From contig CAMFFI010000007.1 of the NCBI GenBank assembly GCA_945949625.1, positions 1 through 17,518 of the forward strand: 17,518 nt of DNA, in the 5' to 3' direction. Made by a program: the position numbers and the translations under genes. The DNA comes from an uncultured bacterium (lineage in GTDB: Bacteria; Bacillota; Clostridia; Oscillospirales; Acutalibacteraceae). A model generated the notes under the pieces. That model ran no database searches, was not told the DNA's origin, and worked only from the letters and a program-made list of their open reading frames with translations. Within the stretch, counting starts at the first letter, position 1, and each line of letters begins with the position of its first letter. Below are positions 14,712 through 17,518 of this stretch, piece by piece.

Positions 14712-15647
14712 ATGACCAGCAAAGAACTTGCGTGGCTGATACGCCGCCACGGAATTGAAATGACACATTTATCGGGCGGAAGCCATATCGGTGCAATACT
14801 TTCTGTTGCCGATATAATGGGAGTTCTGTATACCGATATATTAAAATTTGACAGCAGCAATCCCGAATGGGACGGCAGAGACCGCTTTATCCTGAGTAAA
14901 GGTCACGCAGGTGCGTCGGTTTATGCCGCAATAGCCGAGAACGGTTTTTTCCCTGTCGAGGAGCTTAAAACACACTATGCGAACGGAAGCAGACTTTCAG
15001 GTCATGTGTCCCATCATCTGCCCGGAATTGATTTTTCAACGGGTTCTCTGGGACATGGTCTTCCTGTCGCTGCGGGCAGAGCGCTTGCAGCAAAGCAGGA
15101 TGGAAAATCTTTCCGTTCTTTTGTTGTTATGGGTGATGGTGAGTGCAACGAGGGTTCTGTCTGGGAGGCAGCTGAATTTGCCAACCACTACAAGCTTGAC
15201 AACCTCGTTTCTATTGTTGACCACAACCATATGCAGAGTCTTGATTACTGCAACAACACCATTGAGGTTGATATGGCTAAACGCTGGAAAGGCTTTGGCT
15301 GGAATGTGATTGAAGTTGACGGACACAACCACGATGAATTGAGAAATGCCTTGAATGACACTTCAAATTCCGGACATAAGCCGACTGTTGTAATTGCACA
15401 TACGGTAAAGGGCAAGGGAGTTTCATTTATGGAAATGGATATTCTCTGGCACTACAGATTTCCGCACAAGGGTTGGGAGTACAACTGTGCAGTCAATGAG
15501 CTTCACAAAACAAAACCCGATACTGTGACTGACCCGTACACCCCTGACGGTTGTCCTGAAACTCAGGCTGAGCCCGATCATTGCAGACATACCGTGTCCG
15601 AAACATATCATCCTACATACTACACAAGGGAGGTTGAAGACAGATGA
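14712..15647 (+). CDS. Transketolase, N-terminal (ThDP-binding) subunit
   Basis: The N-terminal half of a split transketolase, 311 residues. It carries SHIGA (H25), LSKGHAG (H65), SLGHGLPVA (about 112-120), and the ThDP/metal motif GDGECNEG (G141-D142-G143) ending at VDHN (N172). GGAGG at 14702-14706 lies 5 bases before the ATG at 14712, excluding a longer TTG-initiated reading. The protein has a C-terminal tail (about 271-311) beyond the usual 270-280 residues, with C281, H290, C291, H293 and H300, and the segment LWHYRFPHKGWEYNC differs from the canonical transketolase WHG. It overlaps the next gene by 4 bases (ATGA). Its location in an EPS operon points to sugar-nucleotide or polymer-sugar synthesis, not central metabolism (inference). 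Confidence 0.93.
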   Translation: MTSKELAWLIRRHGIEMTHLSGGSHIGAILSVADIMGVLYTDILKFDSSNPEWDGRDRFILSKGHAGASVYAAIAENGFFPVEELKTHYANGSRLSGHVSHHLPGIDFSTGSLGHGLPVAAGRALAAKQDGKSFRSFVVMGDGECNEGSVWEAAEFANHYKLDNLVSIVDHNHMQSLDYCNNTIEVDMAKRWKGFGWNVIEVDGHNHDELRNALNDTSNSGHKPTVVIAHTVKGKGVSFMEMDILWHYRFPHKGWEYNCAVNELHKTKPDTVTDPYTPDGCPETQAEPDHCRHTVSETYHPTYYTREVEDR

Positions 15648-16576
15648 GAGATACTGTAATCAGAACTTTAATCGAACTTGGCAAAAAAGATAAAGATATT
15701 GAGCTTATAACAGGTGACCTCGGCTTTGGCGTACTCAAAAGCTTTTGGGAAACTCTTCCGAATCAGTTTATTAATGCAGGAATTGCAGAACAGAATATGA
15801 CAGGTGTTGCCGCAGGAATGGCGCTTGAGGGCAAGAAGGTATTTACATATTCAATCGGCAACTTCCCGACATTAAGGTGCCTTGAACAGATACGCAACGA
15901 CTGCGCATATCATAATGCAAATGTAAATGTAATCTGCGTAGGCGGCGGTTATGTTTATGGTTCGCTTGGAATGAGCCACCACGCTACGGAGGATATTGCA
16001 ATTCTTCGTGCACTGCCTGATGTAACGGTGATTTGCCCCGGTGACCCGACTGAAGCGGAACTTGCCGTAAAAAAGATTGCGCAAACTGACGGAACCTGCT
16101 ACCTGCGACTCGGCAGAGGCGGAGAACAGAATGTGAACAGTGTAATCAAAGAGTTTGAAATCGGTAAAGCATATAAATTGCGTGACGCAAAGGATATGAA
16201 TAAAAAGGTTGCAGTTTTTTCAACAGGTGCAATCCTTGAAGAAACTTCAAAGGCTTGTGATATGCTTGAGGAGCAGGGAATAGCGGTTGAACAGTACAGT
16301 TTCCCGACGGTTAAGCCGATAGACAGAACGGTTGTTGAGGACTGTGCAGACAGATTTGACAATATATTTACCGTTGAGGAGCATAACATTGTCGGTGGTT
16401 TTGGAGGAGCAGTTGCAGAGGTGCTTGCAGAGTACGGCGGTAAGGCAAAGCTCCACAGAATAGGAATTGATGATTTTTACTGCATTGAGGTTGGCTCTCA
16501 GGCTTATCTGAGAGAGCAGGTCGGCATTAACGCAGAGGGTATAGTAAGGAAGGTAAAGGGCGTTTTCAGTGAGTAA
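15644..16576 (+). CDS. Transketolase, C-terminal subunit
   Basis: The 310-residue partner of the preceding gene, with pyrimidine-binding and C-terminal domains. The ThDP-activating glutamate is E49 in FINAGIAEQNMTGVAAGMA. Aromatic and substrate regions follow: YSIGNFPTLRCLEQIRND, and GGYVYGSLGMSHHATED, where the His pair H112-H113 sits in place of the canonical GPTHQ segment. That region contacts donor and acceptor sugars, so the enzyme may be specialised. Start and stop overlap the neighbours by 4 and 8 bases, indicating coupled translation. The two subunits should form a tetramer acting as one transketolase. Confidence 0.93.
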   Translation: MRDTVIRTLIELGKKDKDIELITGDLGFGVLKSFWETLPNQFINAGIAEQNMTGVAAGMALEGKKVFTYSIGNFPTLRCLEQIRNDCAYHNANVNVICVGGGYVYGSLGMSHHATEDIAILRALPDVTVICPGDPTEAELAVKKIAQTDGTCYLRLGRGGEQNVNSVIKEFEIGKAYKLRDAKDMNKKVAVFSTGAILEETSKACDMLEEQGIAVEQYSFPTVKPIDRTVVEDCADRFDNIFTVEEHNIVGGFGGAVAEVLAEYGGKAKLHRIGIDDFYCIEVGSQAYLREQVGINAEGIVRKVKGVFSE

Positions 16577-17518
16577 GATACTTATACTTGCAAACCACTA
16601 TAATACTTTGAGAATTTTTCGCAGAGAGCTTATCAAAAAGCTGGCTGAATTGGGAAACGATGTAATTATTTCAATTCCGCCTGCCGAAAAACAAGAGATT
16701 GACACACTTGAATCATATGGCTCAAATGTAATAATAACGGATATGGAACGAAGAGGAATGAATCCTATTAAGGATATTGCACTGCTGAACAGGTACAAAA
16801 AACTGATCAGAGATGTGAATCCCGATAAGGTTATTACATACACCATCAAACCTAATATTTACGGTTCAATGGCTTGTAAAGCATTAAAAATTCCGCATTA
16901 TTGCAATGTTACCGGTCTGGGTTCAGCTTTTATGGCTGACGGGGGACTGATGCGCAAGCTTGTTTCCATAATGTACAAATTTTCAATGAATAAGGCGGAA
17001 AAAATATTTTTTGAGAATGTCGGAAATTGTGATACATTAGTAAATGAAAATATTGTCAGAGCAGAGCAGACCGTTGTAATGGCTGGCGCAGGTGTAAATC
17101 TTGACGAATTTGCCTTTTGTGAATATCCCGAGGATGACGGTGCAGTTCATTTCCTGAATGTCGGCAGAATTATGCGTGAAAAGGGTATGGACGAGTTGTT
17201 TTATGCCATAAAAAAGATAAAAAAAGAGTACCCGAACACCACCTTTGATTTTATTGGGTGGTATGAGGATAATTATAAGGAAACAGTTGAGAAAATGCAG
17301 TCGGAAAATCTGATAGCTTTTCACGGATTTCAGAGCGACGTTACGCCGTTTATCAAAAAAGCTCATTGCATAGTTCACCCTTCGTATCACGAGGGAATGT
17401 CAAACGTCCTCCTCGAGGGCGCATCGACCGGCAGACCCCTGATCACCAGCGATATCCCCGGCTGCCGCGAGGCGGTCATCGACGGAAAAACCGGCTTCCT
17501 CTGCCGCCCCGCAGATAC
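16569..17518 (+). CDS. Family 4 glycosyltransferase, truncated by window end
   Basis: An open frame runs from a GTG at 16569 (AGGG at 16557-16560, 8 bases before) to the right edge without a stop: 316 codons, incomplete at the 3' end. It overlaps the transketolase stop by 8 bases. The N-terminus SKILILANHYNTLRIFRRELI and the donor-binding region LNVGRIMREKGMDELF, HGFQSDVTPFIKKA, HPSYHEGMSNVLLEGASTG identify a GT-B, GT4-type enzyme; E275 and E283 give the E-x7-E motif. It likely adds a sugar to the growing EPS repeat unit on the lipid carrier. The last 116 bases are much richer in G and C than the rest of the gene, with nearly all third positions C or G, although the frame and the motif continue intact. 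Confidence 0.92.
   Translation, partial: MSKILILANHYNTLRIFRRELIKKLAELGNDVIISIPPAEKQEIDTLESYGSNVIITDMERRGMNPIKDIALLNRYKKLIRDVNPDKVITYTIKPNIYGSMACKALKIPHYCNVTGLGSAFMADGGLMRKLVSIMYKFSMNKAEKIFFENVGNCDTLVNENIVRAEQTVVMAGAGVNLDEFAFCEYPEDDGAVHFLNVGRIMREKGMDELFYAIKKIKKEYPNTTFDFIGWYEDNYKETVEKMQSENLIAFHGFQSDVTPFIKKAHCIVHPSYHEGMSNVLLEGASTGRPLITSDIPGCREAVIDGKTGFLCRPAD

Noticed and set aside
16598..17390. Minus-strand open frames of 83 and 117 codons at 16598-16849 and 17037-17390
   Set aside because: They are shadows of the plus-strand GT4 frame, which runs open for 316 codons with family motifs.

Overview
The window looks like chromosomal DNA from a low-GC, Gram-positive gut-type clostridium, probably Ruminococcaceae/Oscillospirales. 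The evidence is AT-rich sequence, strong GGAGG-type ribosome binding sites, near-consensus sigma-A promoters, TnpV, an EpsG-type polysaccharide gene, and a type 2 PyrF. Placement at genus level is inference; no rRNA is present.

Layout. (1) Positions 1-840 are a small accessory patch: a minus-strand orphan tnpV gene, a repeat-rich stretch upstream of it, and a minus-strand tRNA-Pro(UGG) with its own consensus promoter and terminator. (2) Positions 917-7010 form a probable operon on the plus strand: an unusual membrane protein with an acidic then basic cytoplasmic tail, pyrC, an orphan DRE-TIM (HMGL-like) aldolase, pyrF and a GT8 glycosyltransferase. Two pyrimidine genes thus flank an enzyme that has no known pyrimidine role. 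(3) Positions 7075-9550 hold a serC-serA serine biosynthesis operon with its own promoter, ending in a bidirectional terminator shared with a convergent, minus-strand GT2 glycosyltransferase (9561-10586). (4) From about 10801 to the right edge runs an exopolysaccharide (EPS) operon: initiating phosphoglycosyl transferase, aldo/keto reductase, EpsG-like polymerase, acyltransferase, a two-subunit transketolase, and a GT4 glycosyltransferase cut by the window end.

How the genes work together. PyrC makes dihydroorotate and PyrF makes UMP, which can feed UDP-sugar pools used by the glycosyltransferases. SerC and SerA make serine from 3-phosphoglycerate. In the EPS operon the first enzyme would load a sugar phosphate onto undecaprenyl phosphate, the glycosyltransferases would extend it, EpsG would polymerise, and the acyltransferase would decorate. 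The transketolase pair plus the reductase may make or modify an unusual sugar (inference).

The points most worth following up are the aldolase between pyrC and pyrF, the transketolase/reductase pair inside the EPS operon, an abrupt change from about 42% to 66% GC inside the last gene at about 17,400, and the membrane protein fused to a strongly charged tail. I see no CRISPR array, phage module or defence system. Several automatically predicted long starts were shortened because a clear ribosome binding site, or a promoter, places the start further in.
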